64,000 nt of DNA, taken from assembly GCA_902777125.1 (NCBI GenBank), contig CACYSQ010000001.1, positions 124,001 to 188,000 of the forward strand. The letters are read 5' to 3'. Position 1 is the stretch's first letter; every line of letters begins with the position of its first letter. The notes beneath the pieces were generated by a model. That model was not told the origin of the DNA. It did no database searches and was given only the letters and a program-made list of their open reading frames with translations. Origin of the DNA: Ruminococcus flavefaciens (GTDB taxonomy: Bacteria > Bacillota > Clostridia > Oscillospirales > Ruminococcaceae). Position numbers and translations under genes: made by a program. Of this stretch, positions 45,771 to 53,925 are shown one piece after another.

Positions 45771-47253
45771 TAGCGGAAGTGTTTTTTTTATCATCTTCGT
45801 TGCATTTGAACAAAAAATAATAGAATAATTTGTCATAATAACACATTTTTGCAGTCGATATCAGGGTATAGTCCTCCGGGAACTTCTCCGGGAAGGGCGA
45901 TGCAGAGCGGATCACGGCAAATTGAGCCTTTCCGGAGGAAATATAGTGATCCTGTGCAGACTTCATTTCCGGTATGTCCATGTTGTTGAGGCAGAAATAG
46001 TGGAAATCCGGGACCTGTCCCGCTGCGAGGTAGAAGCCGCCGTCGATGAAGCCGTAGTTGAGGAGGGCGCCGCCGCCGTTTTCACTGACAGCCTCCGCGA
46101 ATATGTACTGCGGAAGCTCATCGCGGCTGTATTTCATGAGGTAGACATTCCGGCAGGTCAGACCGCACCACAGTCCGCAGAGGACGAGTCCGCATAGGGA
46201 AGCCGCCGCCGTGAAATGCCGCGGAAACGGACGCTTTACCTTGATGCTGTCGGCGAGCGAACACAGTGCATGAGGCACGAAAACCGCCATAGCAAGCGGA
46301 TAATACTGGTAGCTTGCGTGGCCTCCGAACGCGAAAACTGCCGTGGAAGCGACAGCTCCGGCGAAATAGAGCGCGGCGGTTTTGCCCTCGCGCAGGGGAA
46401 CAAGAACCAGTCCGGCACATATTATAATTGCAGGCAGCGGCATGAACATACGGCAGAAATTCAGCCCGTCGCCGAGGTTTGCGATGAAGCCGCCGTCTGT
46501 TCCTCCGTAGCGGAAGATGTTGTCGTAGAAGTAGACCGAGAACAGATCATCGAGTGCGCCGTTCACCGTAAAATAGGCGATTGCCGGCAGAGATGCCGCC
46601 GCTGCACCGAGGACGCACAGTGACAGTCCGCGGACGAGCTCGCCGCCGCGTTTCTGCCTGAAAGCGAGGACTATACCGGCAATGACCGGCGCTGCGAATA
46701 TGCCGGTGAGCGTGAATTTTATCCACAGCACAGCGCCGCCGAGGACGCCGAGCACGAACCATTCCCGTCCGGAGAACGGACGCTTTCCGCGTACAGCGCC
46801 AAGTCCGAGCATATAAGCCCCGAGCGTCAGGGGAAGGCAGAGCTCCTCCGCACTGTCGCCGTGACAGAAAGCCCTTGAAGCGTATATGGTGCCGGATATC
46901 ACCGGAAGAAGCCACAAACGGCACTTTTTGCCGTTCCCGGAGAGGAGCAGGCAGCTCTCGTACAGGAAAGCCGTGCAGGCGGCGACCTCAATGATGAAAA
47001 CGCCGAGGAAGGACTTTTCCGTTATGGCAGCCGCGGCGGCGTGGAGCATATAAAGCAGGGGACCCTTCTGCTCGTAGAGGTCGCGGTAGGTGACCTTCCC
47101 GTGCAGCATACCGCGTCCGACCGTGAGGTAGGTGTTTGCGTCCACCCAGTCGTTGATGGGGTAGAGCGGCGAGGACTTCGAGCAGATGAGCAGCGTGATG
47201 AACGCCGCCGCGAGGGAATATGCCAGCGGGAGCGTGAACTGTTTGTTTTTCAT
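45763..47253 (-). CDS. GT-C type membrane glycosyltransferase-like protein
   Basis: A 496-residue integral membrane protein with about 10-11 hydrophobic segments. After the first helix, the outside loop NDWVDANTYLTVGRGMLHGKVTYRDLYEQKGPLLYML carries the acidic residues and the G..PYRD..QKGPL pattern of PMT/ArnT-like (GT39/GT83) transferases. These move a sugar from a polyprenyl phosphate to a protein, lipid or wall polymer. A soluble C-terminal region follows the last helix. The start at 47253 has AAAGGAT; the frame opens at 47298. Acceptor and donor are unknown. Given many Thr-rich exported proteins here, protein O-glycosylation is a possible but unproven role. Confidence 0.75.
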   Translation of the reverse strand: MKNKQFTLPLAYSLAAAFITLLICSKSSPLYPINDWVDANTYLTVGRGMLHGKVTYRDLYEQKGPLLYMLHAAAAAITEKSFLGVFIIEVAACTAFLYESCLLLSGNGKKCRLWLLPVISGTIYASRAFCHGDSAEELCLPLTLGAYMLGLGAVRGKRPFSGREWFVLGVLGGAVLWIKFTLTGIFAAPVIAGIVLAFRQKRGGELVRGLSLCVLGAAAASLPAIAYFTVNGALDDLFSVYFYDNIFRYGGTDGGFIANLGDGLNFCRMFMPLPAIIICAGLVLVPLREGKTAALYFAGAVASTAVFAFGGHASYQYYPLAMAVFVPHALCSLADSIKVKRPFPRHFTAAASLCGLVLCGLWCGLTCRNVYLMKYSRDELPQYIFAEAVSENGGGALLNYGFIDGGFYLAAGQVPDFHYFCLNNMDIPEMKSAQDHYISSGKAQFAVIRSASPFPEKFPEDYTLISTAKMCYYDKLFYYFLFKCNEDDKKNTSAIE

Positions 47254-47370
47254 AGAATTATCCTTTGAAATGAGCGGTATTTTCGGGAATGTCCGCATTA
47301 TCGGACGTCCCGGCGGCTTGCCGTGAGCCGCTGACTAATTACTAAGAGTTCTAATTATTGCCGAAAAGTA

Positions 47371-47399
47371 TTGACATTTCCCTCGCAAAGGTATATAAT
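47371..47399 (+). promoter_or_regulatory. Promoter of the Nudix gene
   Basis: TTGACA (47371-47376), 17 nt, TATAAT (47394-47399). Confidence 0.85.
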
Positions 47400-47461
47400 G
47401 TCATACGGCGATAATGATCTATTCAAATTTTGAGCGGTTTACAGCGCTCCGGAGGGAAAAT

Positions 47462-48241
47462 ATGGAAGTTTCCGAAATCTATCTTAACAGGCTTCTGAGC
47501 AGTGAGGAGCTTTACGGCGATGTTGCCGGAAAGCTCGGTATTCCCGGTATTTCCGGCAGAGATGAGCTTGCGGCTGCATTGGCAGAGCAGAGCTCTCCCC
47601 GTGAGTACAGGCTATATGTTTCCGATGAAAACGTCCAGAACGCCGCAGTCGATGAAATAGCGGAGGTGTTCCGTGAGAGCGGCAGCAAGTGCAGCTTCAT
47701 AACGGACGAGTTCCTCAACCTTATCGACGAGCATTCACGCCTGACCAGAAGCGCAAAGCCGCGTTCACTTGTCCACAGGGACGGCGATCTTCACCCGACC
47801 GTTCATATATGGCTGATAAAGCGCCGTGATATGGGCATATTCGTGCTTTTGCAGAAACGTGCGCCCCGAAAGGACGTCAATCCCGGAAAGTACGATGTTT
47901 CTGCGGCAGGTCATGTGTCGCAGGGCGGTGAGTTCCGTCACGCAGCCGTCAGGGAGCTCAAGGAGGAGCTTGGCATCGAGACTACCGGTGAAAAGCTGGA
48001 GCTCATCGGACTTCTCAACAATGTTGAAAGGTACGACGGCATCAACGATAACGAGCTCAGTGCGGTATATCTCTGCCGCGAGGAGGTCGATGCGGACAGC
48101 CTTGTATTGCAGGATTCCGAGGTCTCGGAGGTTTGCTGGGCTGAGATAGACGAGATGCTCTCGGTGATGAAGAACGGTGGATTTCCTCCGAACTGCATCT
48201 CCCTGAAAGAGCTTGATATGATAAAAAAAGCGGTGTTCTGA
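47462..48241 (+). CDS. Nudix hydrolase of the IPP-isomerase-like/YfcD type
   Basis: A 259-residue protein. The N-terminal 75 residues are a helical extension I do not recognise. The region from about 86 (DEFLNLIDEHSRLTRSAKPRSLVHRDGDLHPTVHIWLI) through 205 is the YfcD/isopentenyl-isomerase-like Nudix fold. The Nudix box reads GHVSQGGEFRHAAVRELKEELG. RELKEELG holds the metal-binding glutamates, but the first Glu of the canonical Gx5Ex7RE is displaced by one residue. GGAGGG precedes ATG 47462; the frame opens at 47414. The substrate is unknown; such proteins usually hydrolyse nucleotide diphosphates. Confidence 0.88.
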   Translation: MEVSEIYLNRLLSSEELYGDVAGKLGIPGISGRDELAAALAEQSSPREYRLYVSDENVQNAAVDEIAEVFRESGSKCSFITDEFLNLIDEHSRLTRSAKPRSLVHRDGDLHPTVHIWLIKRRDMGIFVLLQKRAPRKDVNPGKYDVSAAGHVSQGGEFRHAAVRELKEELGIETTGEKLELIGLLNNVERYDGINDNELSAVYLCREEVDADSLVLQDSEVSEVCWAEIDEMLSVMKNGGFPPNCISLKELDMIKKAVF

Positions 48242-48261
48242 ACGCCGCTTTTTGCGTGAAA

Positions 48262-48290
48262 AAGCTGCCGCTAGGGCAGCTTTTCTTTTT
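48262..48290. terminator. Bidirectional terminator after the Nudix gene
   Basis: Stem aagctgcc / ggcagctt, T-rich on both sides; shared by the convergent gene ending at 48297. Confidence 0.85.
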
Positions 48291-48296
48291 GTTGTT

Positions 48297-48923
48297 TTAC
48301 CACATCGAACTCTCAGAGGGCTTGGGAGCATCTGTCGTCGGCGGGATATACTCAGTCGCCGGCGGGATATACTCAGTCGTAGGCGGGATATACTCTGTAG
48401 GTGCCTCAGTTACCGGTTCTGTAGGCTGATCGCCTGTAACGGGCTCTGTGGGATCCTCACCTGTATAGGGCTCCTCGCCGCTTCCGGTGTAGGGCTCTGT
48501 ATAGCCTGTGTAGGGCTGAGTGGTGTATGCAGATGTAGTAGTCTGGTAGGGGTTAGTGTAGCCGCCTTCGTAACCGCCGGCATTGATCCTGCCCTCGGAG
48601 TAATAGTCGCTGTACTTGGAAGTACCGGTAGTGATAGTGATCTTGTACTCCTTGCGGGTAGTGGTGACTGTAACTGTTGAAGTGCCTTTGGAAACCTCAA
48701 CGGATTCGCCTGCGAGGGTAGTCACAGAAGTAGTATTTGTTGCGTCATCAGGGGAAAGGCTCTCTCTGCCGTAGGTATGTCCGGCCTTGTCGGAAGGCGT
48801 TATGGGGGACATGATGAAGAAGCAGAGGATAAGGAAGGTCATGAGCACGAAGCTCACGCATGAAATGAGGGTTATTTTCGTTGATCTTTTGAGGTTGGCA
48901 AAGAAACTTATTACCTTGCTCAT
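48297..48923 (-). CDS. Membrane-anchored Thr/Pro/Tyr-repeat protein
   Basis: A 208-residue protein with an N-terminal membrane helix (about 17-41, KITLISCVSFVLMTFLILCFF) and an outside domain that is almost only Thr, Pro, Tyr, Glu and Gly. The C-terminus holds repeats: EPYTG several times, TEPVTGDQP / TEPVTEAP, then TEYIPPTTEYIPPATEYIPP (three 7-residue units). No catalytic motif is seen; a surface stalk or adhesin-like spacer is the best description. An in-frame GTG lies at 48935 but inside the ribosome binding site, so the ATG 12 nt downstream is used. Single gene. Confidence 0.7.
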   Translation of the reverse strand: MSKVISFFANLKRSTKITLISCVSFVLMTFLILCFFIMSPITPSDKAGHTYGRESLSPDDATNTTSVTTLAGESVEVSKGTSTVTVTTTRKEYKITITTGTSKYSDYYSEGRINAGGYEGGYTNPYQTTTSAYTTQPYTGYTEPYTGSGEEPYTGEDPTEPVTGDQPTEPVTEAPTEYIPPTTEYIPPATEYIPPTTDAPKPSESSMW

Positions 48924-49062
48924 TGGTATACACACTCCTTGAAATGATACCTTGACTTTGGATATTCGTGTATATATATTGTATTACAAATCGTGCAGAA
49001 AGTCAAGACCGGAGCGGAAATTTTTCTGCCGAGGGGGAATTTTGGTGATTTTGACCAATGCC

Positions 49063-49836
49063 TCAAAGGCTGCTTTTTATGCGGTTTATAGCGCTTTTTT
49101 CGAGGCGTGAGACCTGAGCCTGAGAAATGCCGATCTCCTTTGCGACCTCGACCTGAGTGTGACCCTTGATGAAGCGCAGGGCGAGGATATTGCGTTCGCG
49201 TTCGCCGAGAGCCTTTATGGCATCGCGGATAGTTATCTCGTCCATGCAGCTCTCAACGTCATTGCGGTCGCTTATCTGGTCGATGACGTAGACCGTATCG
49301 TCGGTGTCGGAGTAGACCGGGTCGTAGAGGGATACCGGGTCGCTTATGCTTTCGAGTGCGATGACCACATCGGCTCTTTTTTCGCCGATAGCGTCCGCTA
49401 TCTCCTCTATTTTTGGCTCACGCTGCAATTCGCAGGTCAGACGTTCCTTGGCATGTATCGCCTTGTAGGCGAGGTCACGCATCGAACGGCTTATCTTGAC
49501 ATGGCTGTAATCACGGAGGTGTCTGCGGAGCTCTCCGCTTATCATCGGAACGCAGTAGGTCGAGAACCGCACCTCCTTTGTGAGGTCGAAGTTGTTGATA
49601 GCCTTAATGAGTCCGACCACGCCTATCTGGAAAAGATCCTCGATATCCTCACCTCTGCCGGTGAATTTCTGTATAACGCTGAGGACAAGGCGGAGGTTGC
49701 CCTTTATGAGCTTGTCACGGGCTTCCTTGCTGCCTGTCGCACGGAGCTCCTTCAGAAGCGCGATCTTCTCGTCCTCCTTCAGAACGGTGAGCTCTGAAGT
49801 ATTTATTCCGGATATAACTACCTTGTTGTACGCCAT
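49063..49836 (-). CDS. sigG: Sporulation sigma factor sigma-G
   Basis: Sigma-70 family factor (257 residues) closely similar in wording to B. subtilis SigG, which directs late forespore gene expression. It has the N-terminal NKVVISGINTSELTVLKEDE (the SigG anti-sigma contact region), KLIKGNLRLVLSVIQKFTGRGEDIEDLFQIGVVGLIKAINNFDL in region 2, and the C-terminal HTH VEVAKEIGISQAQVSRLEKSA in region 4. ATG 49836 with GGGAG upstream is used rather than the frame start at 49872. In Bacillus it follows spoIIGA-sigE; these are not beside it here, at least within this window. Its presence implies spore-forming ancestry or ability. Confidence 0.92.
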   Translation of the reverse strand: MAYNKVVISGINTSELTVLKEDEKIALLKELRATGSKEARDKLIKGNLRLVLSVIQKFTGRGEDIEDLFQIGVVGLIKAINNFDLTKEVRFSTYCVPMISGELRRHLRDYSHVKISRSMRDLAYKAIHAKERLTCELQREPKIEEIADAIGEKRADVVIALESISDPVSLYDPVYSDTDDTVYVIDQISDRNDVESCMDEITIRDAIKALGERERNILALRFIKGHTQVEVAKEIGISQAQVSRLEKSAINRIKSSL

Positions 49837-49984
49837 AGCACTCCCATACCGCTTGTGGCTGCGGCTCGCCATAGATTACACGATTATTATTGGCTGGAAA
49901 GTCCCGTGTAATCACTGGGAATTTATGGGAACGGCAGATCGCAGGGGCGGATTACGGAGGTTTAATGCTGCCTGTACGATATGA

Positions 49985-50038
49985 AAAGGGACGCCCATTG
50001 GACGTCCCTGCCGAGGAACGCCGGGGGGCGGCGTTCCC
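49985..50038 (-). terminator. Stem-loops after the cytidylate-kinase-like gene
   Basis: Minus-strand stem AGGGACG / CGTCCCT followed by TTTTC (49984-50009), and a second stem GGAACGCC / GGCGTTCC (50015-50037). They resemble the dispersed repeats elsewhere. Confidence 0.7.
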
Positions 50039-50044
50039 TGCTTA

Positions 50045-50638
50045 TTATTTTCCTATTCTTGCGGAGATGTATTCCGCGAGGCATTCTATCGTACCCTCGA
50101 TGCCGAGACGGCTGCTGTTGATGCTGAGGTCATACAGACGGGAATCACCCCAGTGACCGGAGCAGTGGTAGTTGTGATAGCGCTTTCTCTTCTTGTCCTT
50201 TTTCTCGATGAGCTTCTTTGCCTCGTCCTCGGAAAGGCTGTATACCTCCATGACGCGCTTTATCTTCTCGCTCATATCACCGAGGACGAAAAGTGATATC
50301 AGCGCAGGGTACTTCCTGAGCTTGGTCTCGGAGCAGCGTCCGACCACCACGAAGGACTCACCGCTCTGAGCCTTCTGGTCGATGATATTGAACTGCATCT
50401 CCGCGATATTGTCCTCAATGGAGTTGCTGAAGCCTCTTACCGAACGTGATACCAGCCTGTGCTTGGGGTTCTCGTTGTACTTCTCGATCTCCTCGGGTGA
50501 GAGACCGGTCTTTTCGGCGATATCGGTGATGAGGTGTCTGTCGTATATCGGAACGTTGAATTTTTTTGCGAGGGCTTCTGCAATGACTCTTCCGCCGCTG
50601 CCGAACTCTCGTCCTACTGAAATGATGAACTGTGACAT
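50045..50638 (-). CDS. Cytidylate kinase-like family protein
   Basis: A 197-residue P-loop kinase of the cytidylate-kinase-like family (PF13189), not the true Cmk, which is at 61552. It starts FIISVGREFGSGGRVIAEALAKKF, a P-loop of the GREFGSGG type where the usual GKS/T is altered. It continues with VPIYDRHLITDIAE and VVVGRCSE. The Lys/Arg-rich lid segment KKDKKRKRYHNYHCSGHWGDSRLYDLSI is characteristic. The substrate is unknown. AAGGAGG precedes ATG, 20 nt after the transporter stop, so both genes form one operon. Confidence 0.9.
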   Translation of the reverse strand: MSQFIISVGREFGSGGRVIAEALAKKFNVPIYDRHLITDIAEKTGLSPEEIEKYNENPKHRLVSRSVRGFSNSIEDNIAEMQFNIIDQKAQSGESFVVVGRCSETKLRKYPALISLFVLGDMSEKIKRVMEVYSLSEDEAKKLIEKKDKKRKRYHNYHCSGHWGDSRLYDLSINSSRLGIEGTIECLAEYISARIGK

Positions 50639-50657
50639 AGCTTTTCCTCCTTACAAA

Positions 50658-52010
50658 TCAAAGGTATCTGATGAAAAGGTAGCCTGTGGATACCGCGAGC
50701 ACGATAACTGTTGCGGGAGCTATCTTGCGGCAGTATCTTCCCCAGCTTATGGGGTAGCCGTTCTTGGCTGCAACGGACGTTCCGACAACGTTCGCGGAGG
50801 CTCCGATAGGAGTTGCGCTTCCGCCGATATCGGTACCGATAGAGAGCGTCCATGCGAGGGTACTGCGGCTTACGCCGGTCGTATCTGCGAGGCTCTCGAT
50901 AACGGGGACCATAGTTGCCGCGAAGGGGATATTGTCCACGAATGCGCTTGCGGTAGCCGATATCCAGAGGATAATAGCCACCATGAGCATAGCCTTGCCT
51001 CCGCTGATGTTCTTGATGAACTTGGCGATGAGTTCGAGAATGCCGGTCTCCTCAAGACCGCTTACAACGATGAACAGACCGATGAAGAAGATGAGGGTCT
51101 TGTAATCGACCTTTTTCAGGAGCCCGGGAGCTTCCTTTGCAGAGGTCAGGAGTGTTACCGCCGCTATGAAAAGACCGATAGATGCAACGGTCAGGTGTGT
51201 CATGGAGTGGGTCACAAGAAGTATTACCGCACAGCCGAAAATGATGCTGCTGATGACGAAGTCCTTCTTGTTCGTGATAGCCTCAGAGGGCTTGGGGAGC
51301 TTGGAAATGTCTATCTTCTCGCCGCTTGAAGAAGCGAGCTCGCCTCTGAACGCGAAATAGAGGAAGAGCACCGAAATAACGAGGCAGATGCCGGCGCAAA
51401 CGCCTGTATTGGTGAGGAAGTCGAAGAAAGAGAAGCCCATTGATGTGCCGACGATGATGTTGGGCGGGTCACCGCACATGGTAGCGCTTCCGCCGAGGTT
51501 AGCGCAGAATATCTCGGAGAGTATCATCGGAACGGGGTTGAACTTGAGGAGCTGTGCGAGCTCGACCGTTACCGCCGCAAGGAACATGATAACAGTTATG
51601 CTGTCGATGAACATCGAGAGAACGGCGGACATTATCATAAACGTGATGAAAACCGGGATAGTGCGGCATTTAACGATGAACGCTATCTTCATACAGAGCC
51701 ACCGGAAGAAGCCTGCCTTCGCCATGCCCTCTACCATTACCATCATACCGGCAATGAAGATGATAGTCGCCCAGTTGATGCCCTTGCTCTCACTTTCAGT
51801 GACCTGATACCAGAAGTCCTTTTTGGTGAAGCCTTCGAGCGCGAGGGTATCCCAGACCGCTCTGCCGCTCTTCATGCAGATGCCGAAGACGACGCCGAGG
51901 GTGAGAACACCGCTTCCGAGTGTGACATAATGGCGTTCTATCTTATCGAGAACGATCATTATGAACATTGCCGCGAATATTGCAACGGCAAATATCTGTG
52001 CTGCTGACAT
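50658..52010 (-). CDS. ArsB/NhaD (ion transporter superfamily) permease
   Basis: A 450-residue membrane protein with about 11-12 helices of the ion-transporter superfamily. FANLGGSATMCGDPPNIIVG-type wording (here CANLGGSATMCGDPPNIIVG) in the first half and DIGGSATPIGASANVVG in the second are the paired transport-site hairpins. SAFVDNIPFAATMVPVI is also typical. Substrates in the family include sodium, arsenite, citrate and other anions; which one applies here cannot be told. No arsenic genes are nearby. First gene of a unit with the cytidylate-kinase-like gene. Confidence 0.9.
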   Translation of the reverse strand: MSAAQIFAVAIFAAMFIMIVLDKIERHYVTLGSGVLTLGVVFGICMKSGRAVWDTLALEGFTKKDFWYQVTESESKGINWATIIFIAGMMVMVEGMAKAGFFRWLCMKIAFIVKCRTIPVFITFMIMSAVLSMFIDSITVIMFLAAVTVELAQLLKFNPVPMILSEIFCANLGGSATMCGDPPNIIVGTSMGFSFFDFLTNTGVCAGICLVISVLFLYFAFRGELASSSGEKIDISKLPKPSEAITNKKDFVISSIIFGCAVILLVTHSMTHLTVASIGLFIAAVTLLTSAKEAPGLLKKVDYKTLIFFIGLFIVVSGLEETGILELIAKFIKNISGGKAMLMVAIILWISATASAFVDNIPFAATMVPVIESLADTTGVSRSTLAWTLSIGTDIGGSATPIGASANVVGTSVAAKNGYPISWGRYCRKIAPATVIVLAVSTGYLFIRYL

Positions 52011-52057
52011 AAAAAAACCTCCACAGGCGAAAACGCCAGAATAAAAAACCGGGAATA

Positions 52058-52086
52058 ATTATAACACAATCGGAGCCCGATTGCAA
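52058..52086 (-). promoter_or_regulatory. Promoter of the permease operon
   Basis: Minus-strand TTGCAA (52081-52086), 17 nt, TATAAT (52058-52063). The spacer holds a small inverted repeat (aatcgg / ccgatt), so it could be a repressor site. Confidence 0.65.
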
Positions 52087-52308
52087 GGCTTTTCCGCGGT
52101 TTTCGGGAGAAAAACGGATTTTCTGCGAATTTATCAGCATTTTTGCGCGGAGAGGACTTTTTTTGGTATAATTTGTCAGGGAGGGTGGATTATAGGCAGT
52201 GCGGCGGAGGATATTTGTGCAAACGACTGAAAAAATACGCCGGCACTTGATTTTTGCAGCACGGAGGTATAATATATAATAGATAAATCTTGCTATACGG
52301 AGGCTATT

Positions 52309-52929
52309 ATGAGAAAAACAGTATCCCTGCTTGCGGCGGCAGCACTGCTGACCTGCACTTTTGTTTCGTGCGGAGGAAAGAGCAGCAAGTCCGGCGAGAG
52401 CGATTCCATACTCGGAAAATGGTCGGTCGACAGGGGCAGCTATAGGTCTATGGGGCTCAGTCCGGAGGAGATATCCTATTTCAACAGCATCGGCATGGAG
52501 TTTCGCGATGACGGAAAATACATCATGAGCATCGAGTACAATTTCACGGGCTTTATCAATTTGCAGGACGATAAGTGTATGATAGACGGTCAGGAGACTG
52601 AATATACCTACGACGGTAAGACGCTTTCGGTAGGAAAGCTCGATTTCAGCCGTATCGGCGAGCCTGACGCGAGCTCTCCCTACGGCGAATACACCGGTGA
52701 CTACATGAAGAACTACTTCGGCGAGGACGCAGCGGCAAGGATAGGATTCCCGGAATACGGCGTGTCCTATGTGGTCGTTGAAAACGAGATCGAATACACC
52801 TATGACCCGGAGAAAAAGGTGCTCATGCAGAACGGCGAAAGCAGCGAGTCCAAGGTCGAGTTTGACGGTGACAGGCTCACAATCAATGACAGCGACGGTA
52901 CGCAGTGCGTCCTGAACCGCGTGAAGTAA
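52309..52929 (+). CDS. Lipoprotein, third member of the GKW family
   Basis: A 206-residue exported lipoprotein: signal MRKTVSLLAAAALLTCTFVS, lipobox Cys at 21, and a short Lys/Ser-rich spacer. The folded domain starts ILGKWSVDRGSYRSM and includes FSRIGEPDASSPYGEYTG and KVEFDGDRLTINDSDG. The same key segments (GKW, RIGxPD, GxY, KVEFDG) occur in the two lipoproteins at 39592 and 40599, but this member lacks the acidic tract and the Thr stalk. It may represent the ancestral form. It follows an A/T-rich region with two overlapping TATAAT-like boxes near 52268-52279. Single gene. Confidence 0.85.
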   Translation: MRKTVSLLAAAALLTCTFVSCGGKSSKSGESDSILGKWSVDRGSYRSMGLSPEEISYFNSIGMEFRDDGKYIMSIEYNFTGFINLQDDKCMIDGQETEYTYDGKTLSVGKLDFSRIGEPDASSPYGEYTGDYMKNYFGEDAAARIGFPEYGVSYVVVENEIEYTYDPEKKVLMQNGESSESKVEFDGDRLTINDSDGTQCVLNRVK

Positions 52930-53060
52930 CACGTTCCGCCGGAGGAACGCTTTCCCGGTAAGACAGTGCAGTTTGCGGATATACCGTAATTGACCGCAGG
53001 GAACGCCGTACCCGGCATTCCCCGATCAACAAATCAAAACAGGTTTATTGACAGTCAAAG

Positions 53061-53088
53061 GGCGCACATTTGTGCGCCTTCGTTTTTC
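53061..53088 (+). terminator. Terminator downstream of the lone lipoprotein
   Basis: Stem ggcgcaca / tgtgcgcc with a 2 nt centre followed by TTCGTTTTT. The 52930-53060 part of the gap carries further GC-rich stems of the dispersed-repeat type. Confidence 0.8.
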
Positions 53089-53101
53089 TGGTACGCAGTG
53101 C

Positions 53102-53130
53102 TTGACTTTTGAGCCGGAATGACTTATAAT
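53102..53130 (+). promoter_or_regulatory. Promoter of tepA-ftsK
   Basis: TTGACT (53102-53107), 17 nt, TATAAT (53125-53130). Confidence 0.82.
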
Positions 53131-53197
53131 AATAATGTATATGCTCCCGGATAATGCACATACTATCCGTGCAATATCTTTCAAGGGAGCGATGCAC

Positions 53198-53905
53198 ATG
53201 GATAATGAACAGAACAGGTCGGCTTCTCCGGCTGAGGAGAAGCTCGCGGAGGCTGAGCTTGCGGAAAAGCTCGGTCAGACCGTTTCGCAGAACTCGAAGC
53301 ATCTGATACACTGCCTCTCAGTCGTCGGTCAGATAGAGGGCCACTACGTCCTCGCGGAACAGAACAAGACCACCCGCTATGAACACATCATACCGGCTCT
53401 TGTCGCGATAGAGCAGGACAGGAGCGTTGAGGGACTTCTCATCATACTCAACACTGTCGGCGGAGATGTCGAGGCAGGTCTCGCTATCGCGGAGCTCATC
53501 TCCGGCATGAAAACACCGACCGTTTCTCTCGTCGTAGGCGGAGGACACTCGATAGGCGTTCCCCTCGCAGTAAGCGCAAAGCGTTCGTTCATCGTCCCGA
53601 CAGCCTCAATGACGATACACCCGGTCCGTATGAATGGCACCGTTCTCGGTGTACCGCAGACGCTTTCGTATTTCGATAAGATGCAGGACAGGATAATCAG
53701 CTTTATTCTGCGTAACAGCAATATTAAGGAGGAGGATTTCAGACGCCTCCTCACAAATACTCAGGAGCTCGTCATGGACGTCGGCAGCGTTGTCGAGGGG
53801 AAGGAAGCCGTTGAACTCGGACTTATCGACTCGCTCGGCAGTCTCGGCGACGCTATGGAATGCCTCTACGACATGATAGAGCATACCGGAAAAAGATATC
53901 AGTAG
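53198..53905 (+). CDS. tepA: ClpP-like serine protease TepA
   Basis: A 235-residue ClpP/crotonase-fold protein of the TepA (YmfB) type, named for translocation-enhancing activity in B. subtilis. It has LIILNTVGGDVEAGLAIAELI, the catalytic Ser in VGGGHSIGVPLAVSAKRSF (GxS/H-S type) and the His in MTIHPVRM. The helix region QDRIISFILRNS continues the fold. The usual ClpXP adaptor loops are not evident. Of two close ATG codons, 53198 is 8 nt after GGGAG and is preferred to 53192. The pairing tepA-ftsK/spoIIIE is conserved in Firmicutes, and the gene ends 20 nt before ftsK. Confidence 0.92.
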   Translation: MDNEQNRSASPAEEKLAEAELAEKLGQTVSQNSKHLIHCLSVVGQIEGHYVLAEQNKTTRYEHIIPALVAIEQDRSVEGLLIILNTVGGDVEAGLAIAELISGMKTPTVSLVVGGGHSIGVPLAVSAKRSFIVPTASMTIHPVRMNGTVLGVPQTLSYFDKMQDRIISFILRNSNIKEEDFRRLLTNTQELVMDVGSVVEGKEAVELGLIDSLGSLGDAMECLYDMIEHTGKRYQ

Positions 53906-53925
53906 AACAATACCCGGAGGGAAAT

